Shown here piece after piece: positions 1 to 6,225 of a stretch of DNA of 16,249 nt; position 1 is the first letter of the stretch; each line of letters starts with the position of its first letter. A program made the position numbers and the translations under genes. Under the pieces are notes generated by a model, which saw only the letters and a list, made by a program, of their open reading frames with translations, searched no databases and was not told the origin of the DNA. The DNA is from Bacteroidia bacterium (lineage in GTDB: Bacteria > Bacteroidota > Bacteroidia > Flavobacteriales > Flavobacteriaceae): the NCBI GenBank assembly GCA_030431085.1, contig JAUIJW010000025.1:1-16249 (forward strand). Direction: 5' to 3'.

Positions 1-2
1 AT

Positions 3-278
3 GTCTATTTTAAACAGCTAGATTGGGGTATAGAGCAATCATCTAAGCATAGATTGCATATGGCCATCGTAAAATTAGCGGCAGCTTTAGGCGTAGAATT
101 TGCATTCCCATCAACAACTTTAATGGTTGAGCAGTTTCCAGATAAAGATAGTAATATGCCAAAATATGATGTTGATCCCGAAAAAATTAAAAAGAATATA
201 GAGACTATTATAGAAGAGTTTAAAAACTTTAATCATGATATACCAGATCATGTCCCAATGAATTTAGGGAAACGCTAA
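3..278 (+). CDS. MscS-family mechanosensitive channel, C-terminal end (partial)
   Basis: This is the last 91 codons of a gene whose beginning lies off the left edge; the frame is open from base 3 with no stop. The visible protein starts VYFKQLDWGIEQSSKHRLHM and continues through a segment reading LGVEFAFPSTTL. That matches the end of the cytoplasmic domain of small-conductance mechanosensitive channels, where an alpha-beta domain closes with a 'lgv.faFPtqtl' strand. The last 35 or so residues form a charged, helix-prone tail. The channel would sit in the inner membrane and release solutes on hypo-osmotic shock. The TTG at base 54 and the ATG at base 60 are internal codons, not starts, because homology continues upstream of them. 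The stop overlaps the tail of the convergent DUF4294 gene by four bases. The family is fairly sure; the exact subfamily cannot be told from this fragment. Confidence 0.78.
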   Translation, partial: VYFKQLDWGIEQSSKHRLHMAIVKLAAALGVEFAFPSTTLMVEQFPDKDSNMPKYDVDPEKIKKNIETIIEEFKNFNHDIPDHVPMNLGKR

Positions 279-970
279 AGGTATTTATCAATATAGGCTT
301 GGATTTCTTTTTTGATGTCGATGTCTTTCCAATTTTCGAGTAATTGAAAATAATCTATATCCACTTTAGGAGATTGTTTTTCAAGAGTGCCATTGGCAAA
401 AGATCGTTGCAATATGTCTTCAATAATAAAATCGAGTGCATTGGTATCTGGATGATATTCAGACTTTAACGAAAGTTTAAACATATTGGCAGTAGAGTTG
501 TACCAAAAAGCATTCCAACCACTACGGTATTCCCTAATCAAATCAAACATGGTTTCACCCGTTTGTCGATGCACTAATTTAAGTAAAATTCTACCTTCTG
601 TTTTGGTAAGCTTTTTTAATTCATCATTAAATTCACCTTCCATGAATTTCTGAATTTTTTTAATGTGTTTTCTTCGTTTTCTTTTTGATTTAATTCCTTC
701 TAATTGTCGGTTAATTTCGGTGAGTTTATCCGCTGCAATTTTTGCAAAGGGGTAAGCTTTATGTACTTTTTTGTAAAACCAATAATAATATCTACGTTCT
801 TTATTAGAATCAAACGTACGTCGGTCAAAGACCAAAACTTCATCCAATTCAAGAAGTAAACTATCATTTTTTATAATAATTAAATCATCGATAACTGTGT
901 CTTTTACAATTTCTTGCGAAAAACATAGCACCGGTATGAATAACAAAAAATAGGTTATAAATTTATACAA
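275..970 (-). CDS. DUF4294 family exported protein
   Basis: A 231-residue protein of a Bacteroidetes-specific family of unknown function (DUF4294). Residues 1-19 form a signal peptide (MYKFITYFLLFIPVLCFSQ) with likely cleavage next to Ser18-Gln19, so the protein should be periplasmic or surface-exposed. A very basic helical stretch follows at about residues 93-107. The family's most recognisable block lies at about residues 122-174: KTEGRILLKLVHRQTGETMF, then a Trp-rich GWNAFWYNSTANMF segment. The start codon is TTG at base 970. It is preferred because the signal peptide begins right there, an in-frame stop lies six codons upstream, and the next in-frame ATG is deep inside the protein. The gene is divergent from the M42 peptidase gene and convergent with the channel gene, so it appears to be monocistronic. 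No catalytic motif is recognisable. Confidence 0.88.
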   Translation of the reverse strand: MYKFITYFLLFIPVLCFSQEIVKDTVIDDLIIIKNDSLLLELDEVLVFDRRTFDSNKERRYYYWFYKKVHKAYPFAKIAADKLTEINRQLEGIKSKRKRRKHIKKIQKFMEGEFNDELKKLTKTEGRILLKLVHRQTGETMFDLIREYRSGWNAFWYNSTANMFKLSLKSEYHPDTNALDFIIEDILQRSFANGTLEKQSPKVDIDYFQLLENWKDIDIKKEIQAYIDKYL

Positions 971-1032
971 TCTATGATGTTGTTTTTAAAGGTTTATCAA
1001 TTTAATAATATGATAATAGAACTCAATCTATG

Positions 1033-1092
1033 ATACATATTCTTATAAAATACAGTTTATGCAAAAACCATCCCAAAATTAAGAATATGTAT
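1033..1092. repeat. 13-bp perfect inverted repeat in divergent intergenic region
   Basis: The arms ATACATATTCTTA (1033-1045) and TAAGAATATGTAT (1080-1092) are exact reverse complements, separated by 34 bases; the arm centres are 47 bp apart. They lie between the divergent DUF4294 and M42 peptidase genes and just upstream of a TAnnTTTG element. The structure could be a pair of half-sites for a regulator or an RNA stem-loop. The plus-strand arm is followed by a short T run, but no plus-strand gene lies immediately upstream that would need a terminator. Confidence 0.6.
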
Positions 1093-1103
1093 TTTTAATA
1101 TTA

Positions 1104-1111
1104 TAAATTTG
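1104..1111 (+). promoter_or_regulatory. Candidate -7 element of the M42 peptidase gene
   Basis: TAAATTTG is an exact match to the Bacteroidetes -7 consensus TAnnTTTG, 31 bases before the ATG at 1143, which would give a short leader. No clear TTG -33 element is seen at the usual distance upstream, and 8-mers of this kind are common in AT-rich DNA, so the call is tentative. Confidence 0.35.
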
Positions 1112-1142
1112 ACAATAATTAATTTGAAAAAAATAGCATTAC

Positions 1143-2231
1143 ATGGCCACAAAAAGTATCTTAAATAAAAAATCATTAACCTTTTTAGAAACTTATTTAA
1201 ACAATGCATCTCCAACAGGTTATGAATGGGATGGACAAAAAATATGGATGAATTATCTCGAGCCTTATGTTGATACATTTATTATAGATCACTATGGTAC
1301 TGCTGTAGGTGTAATAAACCCTGACGCTCCTTATAAAGTAGTAATTGAAGGGCACGCTGATGAGATCTCCTGGTATGTAAATTATATTACAGAGGATGGA
1401 TTAATTTATGTTATTAGAAATGGGGGTAGCGACCATCAAATTGCTCCTTCAAAAAGAGTAAATATTCATACAAAAAAAAGAATCGTAAAGGGCATATTTG
1501 GTTGGCCGGCTATCCATACTAGGGATAAAAGTAAAGAGGAAACACCCAAGTTAGATAATATTTTTATTGATGTAGGTTGTAAAAATAAAGATGAAGTAGA
1601 AAAATTAGGGGTTCATGTAGGTTGCGTAATTACCTACCCAGACGAGTTTATGGTATTGAATAAAAAGAACTTTGTTTGTAGAGCACTAGACAATAGAATG
1701 GGTGGTTTTATGATTGCTGAAGTGGCTAGATTGTTAAAAGAAAATAAGAAAGAACTGCCTTTTGGTTTATATATCACGAACTCTGTTCAAGAAGAAATTG
1801 GGTTGCGCGGAGCTGAAATGATAACCCAAACCATTAAGCCAGATTTAGCCATAGTTACAGATGTTTGCCACGATACTACAACACCAATGATTGATAAAAA
1901 GAAAGAAGGTGAAATTAAATCCGGTGAAGGCCCGGTAATTTCTTATGCCCCTGCCGTTCAAAATAAATTAAGAGAGTTGATTATTGACACTGCTGAAGGC
2001 CACGATATTCCATTTCAAAGATTAGCTGCTTCTAGAGCTACCGGAACAGATACAGATGCTTTTGCCTATTCAAATGGAGGAGTGCCATCGGCTTTAATCT
2101 CATTGGCATTAAGATACATGCATACCACAGTAGAAATGGTGCATCAAGATGATGTTGAAAATGTGATTAAATTAATTTATAATACTTTGTTGAAAATAGA
2201 TCCTAAAAAGGGATTTAGCTATTTCGATTAA
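1143..2231 (+). CDS. M42 family metallopeptidase (glutamyl aminopeptidase/endoglucanase-like)
   Basis: A 362-residue cytoplasmic dinuclear-metal aminopeptidase of MEROPS family M42 (PF05343), which trims N-terminal residues from peptides in large oligomeric shells. The metal-site residues are all visible in order: His71 in the GHADE motif, the bridging Asp183 in ALDNRMGG, the catalytic and metal Glu217-Glu218 pair in SVQEEIGLRGAE, Asp240 in VTDVCHD, and His327 in RYMHTTVE. There is no signal peptide. Length is normal for the family. The ATG at 1143 starts the protein directly before the N-terminal helix (about residues 9-20, SLTFLETYL) that leads into the SPTGYE motif. The gene stands alone, with a candidate promoter at 1104 and two hairpins after its stop. 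Family assignment is firm; substrate preference cannot be read from the sequence. Confidence 0.93.
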   Translation: MATKSILNKKSLTFLETYLNNASPTGYEWDGQKIWMNYLEPYVDTFIIDHYGTAVGVINPDAPYKVVIEGHADEISWYVNYITEDGLIYVIRNGGSDHQIAPSKRVNIHTKKRIVKGIFGWPAIHTRDKSKEETPKLDNIFIDVGCKNKDEVEKLGVHVGCVITYPDEFMVLNKKNFVCRALDNRMGGFMIAEVARLLKENKKELPFGLYITNSVQEEIGLRGAEMITQTIKPDLAIVTDVCHDTTTPMIDKKKEGEIKSGEGPVISYAPAVQNKLRELIIDTAEGHDIPFQRLAASRATGTDTDAFAYSNGGVPSALISLALRYMHTTVEMVHQDDVENVIKLIYNTLLKIDPKKGFSYFD

Positions 2232-2275
2232 AATATTTTGATGATTATGATCCAGTACTTATGGTTATTGATATA

Positions 2276-2304
2276 AAATGAATGCTACGGTTAGCCATTC
2301 ATTT
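2276..2304. terminator. Hairpin after the M42 peptidase gene
   Basis: AAATGAAT pairs with ATTCATTT, followed by GCTA pairing with TAGC around a CGGT loop, with one bulged C on the 3' side. That gives a stem of 12 bp starting 45 bases after the peptidase stop. The plus strand continues AAGTTCTTTT, a modest T-rich tail, so this could be the terminator for the plus-strand gene or a processing hairpin. Confidence 0.5.
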
Positions 2305-2320
2305 AAGTTCTTTTAGCTAG

Positions 2321-2373
2321 AAAAAACTCACTGTTTAGAGTATGACTATTCATAACTAAGCAGTGAGTTTTTT
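2321..2373. terminator. Long bidirectional terminator-like hairpin
   Basis: AAAAAACTCACTG (2321-2333) and CAGTGAGTTTTTT (2361-2373) are exact reverse complements. The interior can pair further (TTTAG with CTAAG using one G-U pair, then TATGA with TCATA) around a CTAT loop. The outer arms give an A run before and a T run after the stem on both strands, as expected of a terminator shared by the convergent genes ending at 2231 and 2403. Confidence 0.82.
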
Positions 2374-2402
2374 CTTGACGTTTATGTCTTCAGTTTATAA
2401 TA

Positions 2403-3113
2403 TTACCGACGACATTTAGAAGAGCTTGCAATTTTAGTAATCTTATTATCCTGGCTTGAAGTTTTTACGCATTGACGCGTATCGTTATTCCACCATAATT
2501 TATGTTGTTTTCCATCTTTATTATAGTCTTTTACTTCCGTAAAACCTCTAGTTTGTAAAACAGCATAGGCCGATGGAGAAATCCAACCGTCTAGATCTTC
2601 AAACTTTTCTTTGTTTCCATAATTTTCATTTTCATTGGCTTCACCTCCAGCGCCATCCTCATAACCTCGGTTGTAAGCACTAATTTGCACTTCGGATGAA
2701 TAAATTTTACTTCTGTTAGATCTATCTCTTTTAGCATCATCATAACCTCTATTATAGGCTTGATCTTGATTGTCATCTCTATGATTACTATTATAACCAT
2801 AGTTACTGTTACTATTGTAAGATTTATTACAATCTGCAGGTAGTGTGGCCACAATAGATTTTACCCTACCATCACTAATCCTAGCAATAGCACATTTGTT
2901 TCGCCTATTATTCCACCAATAACTATAAATACCAGCTGTGCTTTTATCTGTTTTAATGTGTTCATATCCTTTTCTAGACATTTCAGAATCTAAAGAATTA
3001 GCTCGAATATCAACTAAATTACTTAGGTCTCTAGGAACGTCTTGTGCAAATAGCTGAACTGCTGCAAACATAAAGGCAAGGCAGCATATTAGGGTAGGCT
3101 TAAAGTTTTTCAT
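2403..3113 (-). CDS. Secreted protein with two WWNN/Cys modules
   Basis: I do not recognise a named family. The 236-residue product has a signal peptide (about residues 1-23, with an AVQLFA stretch before the likely cleavage site), so it is exported. It contains two related modules, at about residues 32-95 and 173-234. Each begins with a short helix-like stretch, then a G-Y or G-F turn (Gly49-Tyr50; Gly190-Phe191), then a WWNN motif (66-69; 207-210), a Cys six or five residues later (Cys74; Cys215), and a closing Cys (Cys95; Cys234). The paired Cys spacing suggests one disulphide per module. The linker (96-172) is rich in Asn, Tyr, Asp and Gly and holds two AYNRGY(D/E)D copies, at 119 and 147. 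An adhesive, matrix or inhibitor-like role is possible but unproved. The gene appears monocistronic, with its own terminator downstream. Confidence 0.85.
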   Translation of the reverse strand: MKNFKPTLICCLAFMFAAVQLFAQDVPRDLSNLVDIRANSLDSEMSRKGYEHIKTDKSTAGIYSYWWNNRRNKCAIARISDGRVKSIVATLPADCNKSYNSNSNYGYNSNHRDDNQDQAYNRGYDDAKRDRSNRSKIYSSEVQISAYNRGYEDGAGGEANENENYGNKEKFEDLDGWISPSAYAVLQTRGFTEVKDYNKDGKQHKLWWNNDTRQCVKTSSQDNKITKIASSSKCRR

Positions 3114-3175
3114 AATTTTTTACTGATTTAGATTAATTGGTTTCAATTTACAAAATAAAAAATTAAGAACTCTAT

Positions 3176-3196
3176 GATATTAATAGGATATTAATA
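3176..3196. repeat. Tandem 10-bp direct repeat upstream of the secreted-protein gene
   Basis: GATATTAATA occurs at 3176-3185 and again at 3187-3196, one base apart, giving an 11-bp period, about one helical turn. It lies 63-83 bases upstream of the minus-strand ATG at 3113, where an activator could bind. It is made largely of A and T, so chance is not excluded. Confidence 0.4.
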
Positions 3197-3281
3197 AAAT
3201 TGTCTATTGGGAATAAGGTGTCTGTAATTAATATTTATTTCACCTATTTAAACGATAATTTATTTAAAGAATACTGTATAA

Positions 3282-4508
3282 TTATTTACTATTGGGTTGA
3301 GTTTTCTTGTATCGAATATCTCCTAACTCTATGGCAACTCCAGTTCGTGCCAAAACAGAAAAGATTAAAGCACCCATAGCCCAAATGCCAATGGTAACGC
3401 CAATTTCAACTTTGGTAGGTAAGTATTCTACAATTTTACCCCATGGCCCTGGGATAAATCCTGGAACGATTAAACCAAAACCTTTTTCTATCCATATTCC
3501 GATAAATAATAAAATACAGGCGAAATATAAAATGGTTAGATTATTTCTTAGTTTATGGAAGGTTAATATAATTGTAGCTACCACATTCATAGATATGGCT
3601 GTCCAAATCCAAGGTACTAATTTGGTTTTTCCGTGCAAACCAAAAAAGAGGTAATAGGCACTTTCACTATGGTGGGTTGGCGCATAAAACTCTTTAAATA
3701 ACTCAGATATTAGCATAATTAAATTGATCTGAGCTGCTACAGTAACCACCATAGCAATTTTTTTTAAAGTTTTATCTGGTATATCAAACTTGGTAAATTT
3801 TCTAATCATGGCCAATGCTATAATAATTAAGGCGGGGCCGGCTGCGAACGCTGAAGCTAAGAATCGCGGACCTAAAAGTGCATTATTCCAAAACGGTCTT
3901 GCTTGTAATCCTTGATATAGAAATGCCGTCACTAGGTGTATGGCCACAGCCCAAAATACTGAAAGAAAAACCCCTGGAATATAAATTTTCGGATTGGGTG
4001 TTTTTCCTTGGTATCGCATGATTAAAATATATAGAGGTATAGTAATGTTGATAAACAGATATCCATTTAATACGATTACATCCCAAGTAAGCATAGAATT
4101 AGGAAAATTAAATACCCCAATACCTGGTATCATATGCCATAATCTGGCTGGGCCACCCATATCTGCAACTACAAATGCCAAACACATTAAAAGCGCTGCA
4201 ACTGCCAAGCCTTCTCCAATAAGTACAGCCTGTTTAAAATCTATATCTTTAAGTACATAGGCTGGTAAAACTAACATCACTGCAGCTGCTGCAACACCCA
4301 CTAAAAAGGTAAAGTTTGAAATGTATAACCCCCAGCTTACCCTATCATTCATACCCGTTACGCTTAAACCGTGCTCTAACTGTAATGAATAGCAATACAT
4401 GCCTAAAAGCATAAGAAAAGTAAGTAATGCCATCCATAAATGATAAGCTTTACTACCATGAGTAAGGTAATTTATACTGTCTTTCACTAAGTTTAAAAAT
4501 ACTTTCAT
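3282..4508 (-). CDS. NrfD/PsrC-type quinol-oxidising membrane subunit of the nap operon
   Basis: A 408-residue integral membrane protein of the NrfD/PsrC family (PF03916), the menaquinone-interacting anchor of iron-sulphur molybdoenzyme complexes. About ten hydrophobic segments are visible, beginning ALLTFLMLLGMYCYSL near residue 27 and ending near GIWAMGALIFSVLARTG. Characteristic stretches include VADMGGPARLWHM in an early loop, and GLQARPFWNNALLGPRFLAS followed by FAAGPALIII. The start chosen is the ATG at 4508. The same frame can be extended to a TTG at 4541, but that would overlap the upstream ferredoxin gene by 19 bases and add residues outside the membrane fold. It is the last gene of the nap operon, 14 bases after the ferredoxin stop, and that pairing is the usual NrfC-NrfD partnership. 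The likely role is to pass electrons from menaquinol to the ferredoxin subunit and then to NapAB. Family is firm; the electron route is inference. Confidence 0.9.
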   Translation of the reverse strand: MKVFLNLVKDSINYLTHGSKAYHLWMALLTFLMLLGMYCYSLQLEHGLSVTGMNDRVSWGLYISNFTFLVGVAAAAVMLVLPAYVLKDIDFKQAVLIGEGLAVAALLMCLAFVVADMGGPARLWHMIPGIGVFNFPNSMLTWDVIVLNGYLFINITIPLYILIMRYQGKTPNPKIYIPGVFLSVFWAVAIHLVTAFLYQGLQARPFWNNALLGPRFLASAFAAGPALIIIALAMIRKFTKFDIPDKTLKKIAMVVTVAAQINLIMLISELFKEFYAPTHHSESAYYLFFGLHGKTKLVPWIWTAISMNVVATIILTFHKLRNNLTILYFACILLFIGIWIEKGFGLIVPGFIPGPWGKIVEYLPTKVEIGVTIGIWAMGALIFSVLARTGVAIELGDIRYKKTQPNSK

Positions 4509-4522
4509 CTTATTGTTAAATT

Positions 4523-5581
4523 TTAATCCATGAAATACCAAAACTTAGGTTCTGTTCCTAAATCTTCTTTTAATCTAAATACTTTTTTATTGGCTAAAAC
4601 CCATCTAATTTCACTCTCTGGATCTAAAAGATTACCAAATATTCGGGCTCCAGTAGGACAAGCTTCTACACAAGCTGGATTTTTACCATTTCTTGATCTC
4701 TGAATACAAAAGGTGCATTTTTCCATAACTCCTTTTTTTCTTAACCTATTGCCTAAATAATGCTGTTCTTTATTAACTTCTTCTTGCGGTACCTCAGGTG
4801 TATCCCAATTAAATCTTCTGCCATCATAAGGGCAAGCGGCCATGCAATATCTACAACCAATACACCAATCGTAATCAATAACCACAATACCGTCTTTCTC
4901 TTTCCAGGTGGCTTGAACTGGGCATACTTCGATACATGGTGGATTGTCGCAATGAAAACACTGAGTACCCATATAAAAATGTCCTTTAGCAGGAACTTCA
5001 TGATAGTAACTATCATCTGCTTCCCCAAAGTTTAACCCTTTACCGTCTTTCATTTCGTGAATGCGAATGTATTGCATTTCTGATGCTCTATCTTGATTGT
5101 TTTCTTCAACACAGGCATTCACACAATCCATATAGCCCTGACATTGAGAAATATTAAATGCATAGCCAAATAGAACATTGTCACTAGCATTTTTAGACGA
5201 CATATTAAGGCTTTCACCAGTTCTTAACTCATAAGATTTAACCAGCCTATCTACAGTTTGTTCTTTTTCTTCATCAGACATTAACTTGTAATTACCTTTG
5301 AAGTATTCTTCCCATTCAATTTGAGACTTATCCTTCTTTTCACCACTTGAAGTTACACTGCAAGAGGCATTTACAGCTCCTGCACCAACAAGCAATCCAG
5401 CGGTAAGTTTTCTAAAGGCAGACCGTCTAGACATATTAACATCGAAAACCTGATCATAACCATCTTTGGGTTTAGGGTCTGATTGACAACCGCCTTCGGT
5501 ATTACCACATCCACAAGATGTCTTTTTAGAATTACCGAGGTTTAAAGAAAACCATTTATTTTTTTTATTATTCATGCTCAT
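4523..5581 (-). CDS. Tat-type four-cluster ferredoxin subunit (NrfC/DmsB family) of the nap operon
   Basis: A 352-residue electron-transfer subunit of the CISM family. A twin-arginine motif (SRRSAFRKL, residues 51-59) is followed by a hydrophobic stretch, so the protein should be exported folded to the periplasmic side. Unusually, 50 residues precede it, including a Cys cluster (Cys23, Cys25, Cys32). Four cysteine groups follow. Group I is Cys147-x2-Tyr150-x2-Cys153-x3-Cys157, with Tyr where the second Cys is normally found. Group II is Cys208, 211, 216, 220; group III is Cys240, 243, 246, 250; group IV is Cys289, 292, 304, 308. The last three are canonical. The first ATG (5581) is used, though a second ATG two codons later is equally possible. 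The gene lies between the tetraheme lipoprotein and NrfD genes, so it probably relays electrons from NrfD to the c-type hemes. The long Tat leader recalls the extended Tat signals known in Bacteroidetes molybdoenzyme complexes. Confidence 0.9.
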   Translation of the reverse strand: MSMNNKKNKWFSLNLGNSKKTSCGCGNTEGGCQSDPKPKDGYDQVFDVNMSRRSAFRKLTAGLLVGAGAVNASCSVTSSGEKKDKSQIEWEEYFKGNYKLMSDEEKEQTVDRLVKSYELRTGESLNMSSKNASDNVLFGYAFNISQCQGYMDCVNACVEENNQDRASEMQYIRIHEMKDGKGLNFGEADDSYYHEVPAKGHFYMGTQCFHCDNPPCIEVCPVQATWKEKDGIVVIDYDWCIGCRYCMAACPYDGRRFNWDTPEVPQEEVNKEQHYLGNRLRKKGVMEKCTFCIQRSRNGKNPACVEACPTGARIFGNLLDPESEIRWVLANKKVFRLKEDLGTEPKFWYFMD

Positions 5582-5599
5582 TTTAGTTAGTCTATGACA

Positions 5600-6223
5600 T
5601 TATTCTCTCTCGGCCGCCATATGTGTATTATATCTTTCTGGCCATTTAGATTTAAAACTAGGGTCGTGCGGATTATGGCATTCTACACACAATTTAGATA
5701 CTCTTTTAGATTGCCAACCACTTAAATTTTTGCCATGGGCACCACCTTTCCAATCATCTACTTGCTTACTGTGACATTGGGCGCATAGTTGATAGCTTTG
5801 ATTAAAACTTATTGTTTTAGCTGTATTATTTTTTAACTCATCTAAATTCGAGGTATTGTGGCAGGTAGCGCAATTCATAACATCTTCATTGGCATGACTT
5901 AGTTTAATGTCCCAGTGTGCTTTTTTTACGGCATTATGCGATTGCATTTGAGATAAATCTTTGGTGTGACACTCTGTGCAGGCATATGATGTTATTTTAT
6001 CAACTCTGCTATTGATATAAAACTCTGGATGAGCATCTTCAATTTTCACTAGATGTTCAAAATCATTTAAATCAGGTACGGTGTCTTTATTAATGGATAC
6101 ACTTTTTGCCTGAATTTTATCCATGATATTATGATACTCATCATGCTTTTCTTTACATGAAAAAAGTAAAAAAACACAAACGATTAAAACGATATAAGAT
6201 TTATAAATCATTGATTTTATCAT
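5600..6223 (-). CDS. Tetraheme c-type cytochrome lipoprotein of the nap operon
   Basis: A 207-residue protein with a lipoprotein signal (VCVFLLFSC, modified Cys23), so it should be anchored in a membrane facing the periplasm. Four CxxCH heme-attachment motifs are present: Cys82-His86 (CTECH), Cys118-His122 (CATCH), Cys147-His151 (CAQCH) and Cys179-His183 (CVECH). Additional His residues in KKAHWD, KLSHANED and GAHGKN could serve as distal ligands. It is not NapC-like: it has no single N-terminal transmembrane helix with a quinol-dehydrogenase NapC/NirT pattern, but a lipobox instead. It begins two bases after the NapB-like stop, so the two are translationally close. The context, between the NapB-like and ferredoxin genes, suggests an electron relay from the ferredoxin to NapB. 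The start at 6223 is used; a second ATG at 6211 would also retain the signal. Confidence 0.88.
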   Translation of the reverse strand: MIKSMIYKSYIVLIVCVFLLFSCKEKHDEYHNIMDKIQAKSVSINKDTVPDLNDFEHLVKIEDAHPEFYINSRVDKITSYACTECHTKDLSQMQSHNAVKKAHWDIKLSHANEDVMNCATCHNTSNLDELKNNTAKTISFNQSYQLCAQCHSKQVDDWKGGAHGKNLSGWQSKRVSKLCVECHNPHDPSFKSKWPERYNTHMAAERE

Positions 6224-6225
6224 TT

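Noticed and set aside
3212..3248. Weak hairpin (AATAAGGTG with CACCTATT) as terminator of the nap operon
   Set aside because: It has a bulge, a 20-base loop and no T run on the minus strand, so I could not support a terminator there.
3307..4260. Plus-strand open frames opposite the NrfD gene
   Set aside because: They mirror the hydrophobic codons of the membrane protein; no independent evidence of coding.
4509..4541. N-terminal extension of the NrfD gene to base 4541
   Set aside because: It begins with TTG, overlaps the ferredoxin gene by 19 bases and adds residues not part of the membrane fold; the ATG at 4508 is better.
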